DNA of 11,420 nucleotides. It comes from an uncultured Clostridia bacterium. GTDB lineage: Bacteria > Bacillota > Clostridia > Christensenellales > CAG-917. This document shows, in pieces, positions 1 to 4,927 of the stretch. The notes under the pieces were generated by a model, which saw only the letters and a program-made list of their open reading frames with translations, searched no databases and was not told where the DNA came from. The stretch's first letter is position 1, and each line of letters opens with the position of its first letter. The position numbers and the translations under genes are program-made. The DNA lies in contig CAKQUV010000014.1 in NCBI GenBank assembly GCA_934277615.1, positions 1 to 11,420 on the forward strand. The letters run 5' to 3'.

Positions 1-64
1 CGACTTGCATGTGTTAAGCATGCCGCCAGCGTTCGTCCTGAGCCAGGATCAAACTCTTGAGTTC
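1..64 (-). rRNA. 16S rRNA, 5' end (partial)
   Basis: The reverse complement carries the universal 16S start: GAGTTTGATCCTGGCTCAG, followed by the usual GACGAACGCTGGCGGC and ACACATGCAAGTCG stretches. The gene is read leftward and runs out of the window, so only about the first 64 bases are present. The mature 5' end is placed near 64 by matching the G of GAGTTTGATC (base 56) to E. coli position 9; this is an estimate. The sequence is consistent with Clostridia but too short to classify. Confidence 0.97.
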
Positions 65-197
65 AATCTTGACTGTCTTTAACTTTTTGTTCAAAGGTTT
101 TTAGACGCTTGTTTTAATGATTTAATTCACATTAAAAATCGCTTTTCCAAATTTGTTCAATTATCAAGGTTCGTTTTGCTGTCTTTTTGTGACAGCC
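65..197 (-). other. rRNA operon leader with boxA-like elements and 5' hairpin
   Basis: This is the untranslated leader between the promoter-proximal start (about 197) and mature 16S. At its 5' end GCTGTC and GACAGC (178-183 and 191-196) form a 6-bp stem with a 7-base loop, so the transcript would begin with a hairpin. Read on the minus strand, 152-171 contains ACCTTGATAATTGAACAAA, which resembles the boxA antitermination motif of Firmicutes rRNA operons. A second partial version (CCTTTGAACAAAAA) lies at 84-98. The boxA role is inferred from similarity and position only. Confidence 0.55.
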
Positions 198-202
198 TCT
201 AA

Positions 203-231
203 ATACTATCATAAGCGATTTTCTTTGTCAA
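203..231 (-). promoter_or_regulatory. rRNA promoter P2 (proximal)
   Basis: On the minus strand TTGACA (226-231) and TAGTAT (203-208) are separated by exactly 17 bp. A TGA immediately before the -10 gives an extended -10. Transcription would start near 196. A/T-tract sequence directly upstream (232-285) looks like an UP element, as expected for a strong rRNA promoter. Confidence 0.8.
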
Positions 232-359
232 CGATTTTTTTATCATTTTCAAGAAATTTTTTTGAAGTTTTTTTCAAAACTTCCGACAACCCAAAATCTT
301 GTGCTTTCGATTGCTCTCAATCACTATTGAATTGCCCTATCACTTCTGACAGCCTGCAT

Positions 360-388
360 ATAATAATCCTTTGAGTTTTTTTTGTAAA
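360..388 (-). promoter_or_regulatory. rRNA promoter P1 (distal)
   Basis: On the minus strand TTTACA (383-388) and TATTAT (360-365) are separated by 17 bp. It lies 157 bp upstream of P2. Long A/T tracts at 389-430 could serve as an UP element. Tandem promoters are usual for rRNA operons. It is a slightly weaker match than P2. Confidence 0.6.
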
Positions 389-439
389 GCGTTTTTCGTC
401 GATTTTTGAATTTTTTTTAAGAAATTTTTCAGTATACGT

Positions 440-1000
440 TTTATTATACAAAATGCCTTTTTATTTTCCTATTTATAACCTATATTGCCCAAAACCACGT
501 TAAATGCGGTACTTCGATGCACCGATTCAACATTTTGGCACAAAATGCGCAAATAATCGACGGCTTGCCTTTTGGGCGCATTTCTGCAAATTCTTTAATG
601 CTCATATAACCGCGTTTTCGAATGAACGACAAGTTTAGTCAGCCGTTATATTGTCAATGTTTCCGCACCGGCCCGTATAACTTGACGATTCCTTTTTATT
701 ACACAGGCGTGCGTATGCGTGCGCATATACGCGCGCGTATACGCGTATATATATTGTATATATAATACGATAAGTGTTTTAATATTATATAGAGTATGCC
801 GGAGTATCTTATAAGCGGATAATCGCATATTACACCTCGATACATCATTTGAAATCAGAACTTACAGACTACTATCCTTGCCGCTATTCATATCTCGGCT
901 TTAATGAACATATAAACCGGATAATACACTAATCGTATTTTGTAAAAATTGACGCTTCGTGGCTACACTTATCGTGTTTTACTTGTTGTGTGTTGCCATT
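440..1000. other. Intergenic stretch without a convincing gene
   Basis: I see no supported gene between the rRNA promoters and the mnmA terminator. The only marked structure is the alternating purine-pyrimidine tract at 707-754. Two short minus-strand frames (480-605 and 646-828) were considered and not accepted. Confidence 0.6.
707..754. repeat. 48-bp perfectly alternating purine-pyrimidine tract
   Basis: Every odd base from 707 to 753 is a purine and every even base a pyrimidine, with no exception over 48 bp. The tract is made of GC, GT/AC and AT steps and runs into an AT-only alternating stretch with shifted phase (756-764). It contains the perfect 16-bp palindrome TATACGCGCGCGTATA (726-741) and the 12-bp palindrome TATACGCGTATA (738-749). 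Such sequences can adopt Z-DNA or cruciform structure under negative supercoiling; a function here is only inference. Confidence 0.85.
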
Positions 1001-1002
1001 AT

Positions 1003-1034
1003 AATTAAAAAGCCCGTGCAAAACGCACGGGCTT
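1003..1034 (-). terminator. Intrinsic terminator of mnmA
   Basis: AGCCCGTGC (1011-1019) and GCACGGGCT (1025-1033) form a perfect 9-bp stem, extended to 10 by the 1010/1034 A-T pair, with a 5-base loop. On the minus strand it is followed by TTTTAATTAT. It begins 35 bp beyond the mnmA stop codon. Confidence 0.85.
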
Positions 1035-1069
1035 ATATAATCCGTTATAAACTGTTTATTAAGTATCTA

Positions 1070-2161
1070 TTATATATCGAAAGAGTGATTTATTACGCCA
1101 CCGCCAAGGCAAATGTCTCCGTAATACACAACGGCGTATTGTCCTTCGGCTATTGCTCTTTGTTTGTTATCAAACACGATTCGTGTATTTCCATTATCGA
1201 GAACCGTTAGTTTTGCTTTCTGCAGCGGTTGACGATGTTTGATACGAACGTCGCATTCGAACTCTTTTGACGGAGGCGGCGTAATGAAATTGAATCCTTC
1301 GGTCTCGAGGCCGTCTTTGAAAAGGACGTCGTCTTCTCCTTGAGATACGATAAGAAGGTTGCGCGCTACGTCTTTGCCAAGCACAAACCATCTTTCTCCG
1401 TTGCCGTCGGCACTTCCGCCGATTCCGAGACCTCGGCGTTGCCCCGGCGTATAAAAATAGACTCCGTGATGCCTGCCGACAACCTTGCCGTCCTGCGTTA
1501 CAATGTCTCCGTCTTTCATCGGGATATACTGCGACAGGAATTGTCTGAAATTACGCTCGCCGATAAAACAAATGCCCGTGCTGTCTTTTTTCTTTGCTAC
1601 GGGAATATCGAATTTGATTGCAAGCTCTCGGACTTCGGGCTTTGTCAAATCTCCGAGTGGGAAAATAACGTCTCTGAGTTGATGCGATGACACTTGATTG
1701 AGGAAATAGGTCTGGTCCTTATTGTCGTCTTTCGCACGCAAAAGATAATGCATATCTCCGTCGTGGCGTACTCTGCAATAATGTCCCGTTGCGATATAGT
1801 CTGCACCGAGTTCTCTTGCGAAATCCGCAAACGGTCCGAATTTGACCTCTCGATTGCAAAGTACGTCGGGATTGGGCGTGCGCCCCTTTTTGTATTCCTC
1901 GACAAACAACTTGAACACGTTGTCCATATACTGCTTGGAAAAATCGACGGAATAATACGGAATGCCTATTTTATCGCAGACGTATTGCACGTCTGTCCAG
2001 TCCTGCTCTCCCGTACAGCAACCGTTGGGGTCGGTTTCTTTCCAGTTGGACATATAAAGTCCGATAACGTCAAAACCCTGCTCTTTCAAAAGAGCAGCGG
2101 ATACTGCGCTATCCACGCCGCCGGACATACCGACTACAACACGTTTTTTCTTATCACTCAT
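1070..2161 (-). CDS. mnmA: tRNA-specific 2-thiouridylase MnmA
   Basis: MnmA thiolates U34 in the wobble position of tRNA-Lys, tRNA-Glu and tRNA-Gln in the cytoplasm: it adenylates the uridine with ATP and transfers persulfide sulfur. The 363-residue product is normal length for the family. It shows the N-type PP-loop SGGVDS (residues 13-18) that binds ATP, the first catalytic cysteine in NPDVLCNREVKFG (Cys102), the ATGHY segment (about 124-128), and the second cysteine in STGICFIGER (Cys198). The C-terminal half carries the YTPGQRRGLGIGG stretch and a beta-rich end, as in known MnmA proteins. The start is fixed by the position of the PP-loop. No Shine-Dalgarno sequence precedes it, and a good promoter ends 9 bp upstream of the ATG, so the mRNA may be leaderless. 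The gene lies 47 bp downstream of the preceding membrane-protein gene. Identification is very secure. Confidence 0.98.
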   Translation of the reverse strand: MSDKKKRVVVGMSGGVDSAVSAALLKEQGFDVIGLYMSNWKETDPNGCCTGEQDWTDVQYVCDKIGIPYYSVDFSKQYMDNVFKLFVEEYKKGRTPNPDVLCNREVKFGPFADFARELGADYIATGHYCRVRHDGDMHYLLRAKDDNKDQTYFLNQVSSHQLRDVIFPLGDLTKPEVRELAIKFDIPVAKKKDSTGICFIGERNFRQFLSQYIPMKDGDIVTQDGKVVGRHHGVYFYTPGQRRGLGIGGSADGNGERWFVLGKDVARNLLIVSQGEDDVLFKDGLETEGFNFITPPPSKEFECDVRIKHRQPLQKAKLTVLDNGNTRIVFDNKQRAIAEGQYAVVYYGDICLGGGVINHSFDI

Positions 2162-2170
2162 AGCGATATT

Positions 2171-2199
2171 ATTTTAACATCTTGCCGCCGATATGTAAA
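2171..2199 (-). promoter_or_regulatory. Promoter of mnmA, apparently leaderless
   Basis: On the minus strand TTTACA (2194-2199) and TAAAAT (2171-2176) are 17 bp apart, with TGT giving an extended -10. Only 9 bases (AATATCGCT) separate the -10 from the ATG, so a start 6-8 bases downstream of the -10 would leave 1-3 bases of leader or none. Confidence 0.65.
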
Positions 2200-2208
2200 G
2201 CAAGGCAA

Positions 2209-2718
2209 TTACATTTTGATTCGTTTGATAGTCCAACCGTCCTGACGATTCAATTCGTATGCAAGCATCAATCTCTGCGCTTCTTTTACATCGTCGAAAA
2301 TCATTGCGTCATCCTCATCATTGCAAAACAAAAGTCTTTCATTATCCAAATCCGATGTGTAAGTGTTTGTCTTTTCATTATAAATGACGTAGTTTTCTTC
2401 TTCTCCAAAATCGTCGTCGCTCTTTATAGTCTCTTCGGGATTGTTTTTCTCATACATTTCTTTCGTTGCGCAAGCCGCATCGTAAAAACAGCGGCACACC
2501 GTCTTGGCACACCACGCCAACGCGTATTCGATTATTCCTCCGAACACTCCGCCGAATAAGACAAAACAGCCATACATAACCGAAAGGTTTACGCACATTA
2601 TTATTCCACCGACAACGCTTCCGATAATACCGAGGGCAATGACAGTCTTTGCAATTATGTACCAGACGTACAAAATACCGTCTGTCGTTTGCAAATCTTT
2701 GAACGGATTCTTTTTCAT
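2209..2718 (-). CDS. Two-helix membrane protein with C-terminal YN-K/DGW domain
   Basis: I do not recognise a named family. The 169-residue product has two hydrophobic segments (about 22-45 and 49-72), a cysteine-containing stretch just after them (AWCAKTVCRCF, about 68-78), an acidic linker (95-109) and a soluble C-terminal part (110-169) with YNEKTNTY, FDDVKEAQ and LNRQDGW. The ATG at 2718 is chosen over an earlier in-frame ATG because AAAGGA lies 7 bases before it and the extra N-terminus would overlap the upstream gene. It is a paralogue of the gene just upstream, 65 bp away: both have the same two-helix plus linker plus C-terminal domain plan. I see no good promoter in the gap, so both are probably read from the promoter at 3359-3387 and share control by the XRE regulator. 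Confidence 0.8.
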   Translation of the reverse strand: MKKNPFKDLQTTDGILYVWYIIAKTVIALGIIGSVVGGIIMCVNLSVMYGCFVLFGGVFGGIIEYALAWCAKTVCRCFYDAACATKEMYEKNNPEETIKSDDDFGEEENYVIYNEKTNTYTSDLDNERLLFCNDEDDAMIFDDVKEAQRLMLAYELNRQDGWTIKRIKM

Positions 2719-2783
2719 AATTATTTCCTTTGAGTTTATTGTAGTTTCAACCGTTATTCTATAACATATTGAAGATATGCAGA

Positions 2784-3314
2784 TTAAAATATCACGGTTT
2801 TTACACCCCATCCGTCCTTTTCATTTAATTTGGACTCTTTCATAAACGAAACGGCACTATACTCATCTTCAAACACAGAAGCACCGTTTGGATTGTCGCA
2901 AGTTAAAATTGCAAATGTACCGAATTGCTGACTGATTCCCGAAAAGTATTTGTCGTCCTTTTTATTGTAAAGTAGAACTCGTTTCTTCGGGACGTCTGCC
3001 TTAGCATTCTTTGAGGTTTGGGTTTGGTCATCGACGGCAGTTTTAACATTGCCTTTCAACACTCGTTCTGCGACGTCACAGAAAAATTCGCTTACATATT
3101 TTATACATTTAACGATTACAAAGCCTATTACACACACGACAACGGCACCAATCAACATAAGCACCCCCGATAATGCCGAGACGCTTATACAATAATAGAT
3201 TCCCATCGTAGCCAACAAAATTGCGCCAAGCGAAACTCCGATATATGCCAAAACTATACCTGTGGAAATCATTCCGCTTGCAATCTCGTATCTGTCTTTC
3301 ATTTGTTTGTCCAT
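2784..3314 (-). CDS. Two-helix membrane protein, first gene of XRE-controlled module 1
   Basis: This is an unrecognised family. The 176-residue protein has two membrane segments (about 17-42 and 46-70), a short amphipathic stretch (71-88), a hydrophilic linker (92-112) and a C-terminal domain (113-176) with YNKKDDKYFS, FEDEYSAVSF and LNEKDGWGVK. The same landmarks in the same order occur in the next gene downstream, so the two arose by tandem duplication. The ATG at 3314 is preceded by GGAG at 7 bases. The gene is divergent from the HTH gene at 3400. Its promoter contains one palindrome between -35 and -10 and another at the expected start site, so repression by the divergent regulator is likely. 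Function is unknown; the layout suggests an inducible inner-membrane protein. Confidence 0.82.
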   Translation of the reverse strand: MDKQMKDRYEIASGMISTGIVLAYIGVSLGAILLATMGIYYCISVSALSGVLMLIGAVVVCVIGFVIVKCIKYVSEFFCDVAERVLKGNVKTAVDDQTQTSKNAKADVPKKRVLLYNKKDDKYFSGISQQFGTFAILTCDNPNGASVFEDEYSAVSFMKESKLNEKDGWGVKTVIF

Positions 3315-3331
3315 AATTCTTCTCCGTTTTT

Positions 3332-3351
3332 AATATCGGTATACCGATATT
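3332..3351. promoter_or_regulatory. Operator O1 of module 1 (20-bp perfect palindrome)
   Basis: AATATCGGTATACCGATATT is a perfect 20-bp palindrome. Its centre (3341.5) is 17.5 bp downstream of the -10 of the minus-strand promoter, so it covers roughly +1 to +20 of the membrane-protein transcript. It is probably bound by the XRE protein encoded at 3400; this is inferred from position and symmetry. Confidence 0.75.
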
Positions 3352-3358
3352 TTATTAA

Positions 3359-3387
3359 ATAATATCATTATGCCGATAATATGTCAA
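3359..3387 (-). promoter_or_regulatory. Promoter of module 1 membrane genes
   Basis: On the minus strand TTGACA (3382-3387) and TATTAT (3359-3364) are 17 bp apart, with TGA giving an extended -10. The start is expected near 3352, giving a leader of about 38 bases before the ATG at 3314. Confidence 0.85.
3363..3378. promoter_or_regulatory. Operator O2 of module 1
   Basis: TATCATTATGCCGATA matches 13 of 16 positions of the O1 core TATCGGTATACCGATA. It sits inside the -35/-10 spacer of the minus-strand promoter. Its centre is 29 bp from that of O1. A repressor bound here would block RNA polymerase. Confidence 0.65.
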
Positions 3388-3399
3388 TAGGAGTTCATT

Positions 3400-3609
3400 A
3401 TGGATGTTCTTATTGCACAACGAATCAAAGACTCAATGAAAAACGAAAAACTCACGCAAATGCAATTAGCAAAAGCCATCGGCGTCGGGCAAAGCTCCGT
3501 GAGCGATTGGCTCAACTCAAAGAGTGAACCGAGCATCGACAATCTATGGAAATTAGCCGATTTTTTTGACGTGAGCATAGACTTTCTCGTCGGAAGAAAA
3601 GAAATATAA
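3400..3609 (+). CDS. Small XRE-family HTH regulator (module 1)
   Basis: A 69-residue protein made almost entirely of a Cro/CI-type helix-turn-helix. The HTH runs from about residue 19 to 42, with LTQMQLAKAIGV as helices 1-2 and GQSSVSDWLNSKSEPS as recognition helix and following turn. The tail LADFFDVSIDFLVGRKEI completes the five-helix fold. No sensor or extra dimerisation domain is present. AGGAG lies 6 bases before the ATG. The gene diverges from the membrane gene at 3314 across two palindromes, and is about 60% identical by eye to the regulator at 4489. It probably represses the divergent promoter and perhaps its own. A plus-strand promoter is not clear: GATAAT at 3375-3380 is a possible -10 without a good -35. 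Confidence 0.92.
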   Translation: MDVLIAQRIKDSMKNEKLTQMQLAKAIGVGQSSVSDWLNSKSEPSIDNLWKLADFFDVSIDFLVGRKEI

Positions 3610-3636
3610 AAAAGCACTCCTCTCGAAGTGCTTTTT
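3609..3636. terminator. Bidirectional terminator between convergent genes (module 1/2)
   Basis: AAAAAGCACT (3609-3618) pairs with AGTGCTTTTT (3627-3636), with an 8-base loop. A-runs and T-runs on both sides allow it to act in both directions, ending the XRE gene (stop at 3609) and the convergent membrane gene (stop at 3652). Confidence 0.85.
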
Positions 3637-3651
3637 GTTTGCGAATATATC

Positions 3652-4416
3652 TTATTTGCTATTCAGTTTTTTAAGTTTCTTTTCTTTTTCTTTGTCGGAC
3701 ATGTTTGACGTTATCGTCCAAATAATAAGTCCGTCGCTGACATTGGGATAGTTCTTTTTGACCGCCTGTACGTTATTTGGATAATTGGCAAGGAATTGTT
3801 TTCTTGCGTTCGGCTCCATAACGGCAACGCAAAACGCGTCACTTGTAGCGGAAATTTTGGTTTTTACTTCGTTCATATTCTGCGGATATTCTTTGAAGAA
3901 TCTATCCATATCGCTTTTTGTCGCCATACTCATCATAAGAAGCACAGGCGCATTCTTTTTCAATTCAGGAATAACGTCTCCGAGCTTTTGGCTGTATGAG
4001 TCATACATTGCTTGGCTGCATTTGATAAGAGGTTTGTCTTTCGGGCCTCTCGAGCCTTCGCCTGCAACGTAATCCTTTCTCGGGCGAAGTTGGACGGCTT
4101 TGACGATGCAATAAATGATGTAAACGGGCGTCGCAACGAGACCGCAAACCAATCCGAGCAATGCAAGAGCAAACTTTTTCCAACCGCCGACTCTATAATA
4201 ACTGCCGTCCGAGTTTACGTTGTAAACCGCAACCGCCTCGCTATCTTCGTTTTTCTTGCCTCTCGCATAAAACGCAATGCCGAACGGAAGTCCGCAACAT
4301 AATAGTCCCACGATAAGAATCAAGATGTTTCCTCCGGTAATTCCGACTATTGTAAGCGGGAGTCCAATCGCATAACCGATTGTCAAAAATACTGCTTTGA
4401 GTATAAATTTAACCAT
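3652..4416 (-). CDS. Three-helix membrane protein controlled by XRE (module 2)
   Basis: This is an unrecognised family, 254 residues. It has two N-terminal membrane segments (about 4-25 and 28-51), a polar loop with VYNVNSDGSYYRVGGWKKF (64-82), a third hydrophobic segment (about 82-108) and a soluble helical C-terminal part (135-254) with internally similar pieces, FFKEYPQNMNEVK and FLANYPNNVQAVK, before a lysine-rich tail. The ATG at 4416 is preferred to an in-frame ATG 24 bases upstream because AGGAGG lies 6 bases before it. It diverges from the XRE gene at 4489 and has a consensus promoter with two palindromes. The YN-xx-Y wording after the second membrane segment recalls the C-terminal domain of the module 1 membrane proteins, but the overall proteins are not clearly homologous. 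Confidence 0.82.
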   Translation of the reverse strand: MVKFILKAVFLTIGYAIGLPLTIVGITGGNILILIVGLLCCGLPFGIAFYARGKKNEDSEAVAVYNVNSDGSYYRVGGWKKFALALLGLVCGLVATPVYIIYCIVKAVQLRPRKDYVAGEGSRGPKDKPLIKCSQAMYDSYSQKLGDVIPELKKNAPVLLMMSMATKSDMDRFFKEYPQNMNEVKTKISATSDAFCVAVMEPNARKQFLANYPNNVQAVKKNYPNVSDGLIIWTITSNMSDKEKEKKLKKLNSK

Positions 4417-4440
4417 AATATTCCTCCTGAGTGTTTTCAC

Positions 4441-4458
4441 ACTTGCCCAAGGGCAAGT
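4441..4458. promoter_or_regulatory. Operator OA of module 2
   Basis: ACTTGCCCAAGGGCAAGT: two perfect 8-bp arms around a central AA. The centre (4449.5) is 17.5 bp downstream of the -10 of the membrane-gene promoter, the same distance as O1 in module 1. It also overlaps the likely -35 (TTGCCC, 4443-4448) of the regulator gene, consistent with autoregulation. Confidence 0.75.
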
Positions 4459-4471
4459 ATATGCATATTAT
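4443..4471 (+). promoter_or_regulatory. Promoter of module 2 XRE gene
   Basis: TTGCCC (4443-4448) and TATTAT (4466-4471) are separated by 17 bp. The start is expected near 4478, giving a leader of about 11 bases with AAGGA (4478-4482) 6 bases before the ATG. Its -10 overlaps that of the opposing promoter, so the two could compete. Confidence 0.55.
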
Positions 4472-4495
4472 ATGCCCAAGGACATATAATGTCAA
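4467..4495 (-). promoter_or_regulatory. Consensus promoter of module 2 membrane gene
   Basis: On the minus strand TTGACA (4490-4495), a 17-bp spacer and TATAAT (4467-4472) form a full consensus sigma-A promoter. The -35 lies inside the first codons of the divergent XRE gene. The start is expected near 4460, giving a leader of about 44 bases. Confidence 0.9.
4470..4487. promoter_or_regulatory. Operator OB of module 2
   Basis: ATATGCCCAAGGACATAT: arms match in 7 of 8 positions around the same AA centre as OA. It lies in the -35/-10 spacer of the membrane-gene promoter and overlaps the ribosome binding site of the XRE gene. Its centre is 29 bp from that of OA, exactly as O2 is from O1. Confidence 0.7.
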
Positions 4496-4707
4496 CTATG
4501 AATATATTAATTGTGGAAAGAATCAAAGAATTATTAAAATCCGAGGGATTGACTCAAAGCAAACTCGCAAGTGGAATCAACGTAAACCAAAGCACGGTTT
4601 GCAACTGGTTAAACGGCAAAAAAGAGCCGTCTATCGAAAGCCTGTGGCGACTTGCCGATTTTTTCGACGTAAGCGTGGACTATCTGATAGGAAGAAAAGA
4701 AATATAA
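4489..4707 (+). CDS. Small XRE-family HTH regulator (module 2)
   Basis: A 72-residue HTH-only protein, paralogous to the regulator at 3400 (shared WLN-K-EPSI, LADFFDVS-D-L-GRKEI). The HTH spans about residues 22-45: LTQSKLASGINV, then NQSTVCNWLNGKKEPS with the recognition helix. In the recognition helix it differs from its paralogue at several polar positions (NQSTVCNW against GQSSVSDW), which fits the different operator sequences. The ATG at 4489 is chosen because AAGGA is 6 bases upstream; the in-frame ATG at 4498 would be too far from it. Its own promoter overlaps operator OA, so autorepression is likely. No effector domain is visible, so the signal that relieves repression is unknown. Confidence 0.92.
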   Translation: MSTMNILIVERIKELLKSEGLTQSKLASGINVNQSTVCNWLNGKKEPSIESLWRLADFFDVSVDYLIGRKEI

Positions 4708-4718
4708 AACCATATTAA

Positions 4719-4744
4719 AAAAGCACTCTCCTCGGAGTGCTTTT
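4719..4744. terminator. Bidirectional terminator after module 2 XRE gene
   Basis: AAAAGCACTC (4719-4728) pairs with GAGTGCTTTT (4735-4744), with a 6-base loop. T-runs on both strands suit it to end both the XRE gene (stop 4707) and the minus-strand small ORF (stop 4760). The sequence closely resembles the terminator at 3609-3636. Confidence 0.85.
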
Positions 4745-4759
4745 CTTTTGATTAAACTG

Positions 4760-4885
4760 TTATAACAATACAAAAGACGCATTGTTCTGTGATAAATCTA
4801 TTTGATGTGCGTCGAGATAATTCTGTGCAAGGGCGGTCGATTCAAAAGATTTCGCGCTGTTTATATCTCCAAAAGGTTTTTTCAT
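4760..4885 (-). CDS. Possible 41-residue small protein
   Basis: An ATG at 4885 opens a frame of 41 codons starting MKKPFGDINSAKSF and ending NNASFVLL. GAGGG lies 10 bases before the ATG. It begins 42 bp after the zinc-ribbon gene and stops 15 bp before a good bidirectional terminator, the position expected of the last gene of a transcript. The stretch F-E-S-T-A-L-A-Q-N-Y-L-D-A-H-Q-I-D can be laid without gaps on F-D-D-V-K-E-A-Q-R-L-M-L-A-Y-E-L-N of the membrane protein at 2209, sharing F, A, Q, A and conservative changes. It may be a free-standing or remnant copy of that C-terminal domain. The function is unknown and the gene itself is not certain. Confidence 0.5.
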   Translation of the reverse strand: MKKPFGDINSAKSFESTALAQNYLDAHQIDLSQNNASFVLL

Positions 4886-4927
4886 ATAAGTATTTCCCTC
4901 TTGTATTACAATATAAAACGGTCTCGT

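Noticed and set aside
153..374. Plus-strand 73-residue frame in the rRNA promoter region
   Set aside because: It runs antisense through the two rRNA promoters and leader, is rich in Phe and Ser from T-runs, and has no ribosome binding site.
480..605. Minus-strand 41-codon frame starting MSIKEFAEMRPKGKPS
   Set aside because: The first half looks protein-like, but there is no Shine-Dalgarno sequence or promoter, and the second half (Cys/Trp-rich) does not. A decayed fragment is possible but not supportable.
646..828. Minus-strand 60-residue frame
   Set aside because: GAGGTG precedes its ATG, but much of the frame is simply the translation of the alternating purine-pyrimidine tract (Tyr, Ala, Thr, His, Arg repeats), so coding is unlikely.
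1694..2245. Plus-strand 183-residue frame over mnmA
   Set aside because: Antisense shadow of the secure mnmA gene, without its own ribosome binding site.
3332..3378. CRISPR or tandem repeat reading of the two similar palindromes
   Set aside because: Only two units in a divergent promoter, placed relative to -35 and -10, so operators explain them better.
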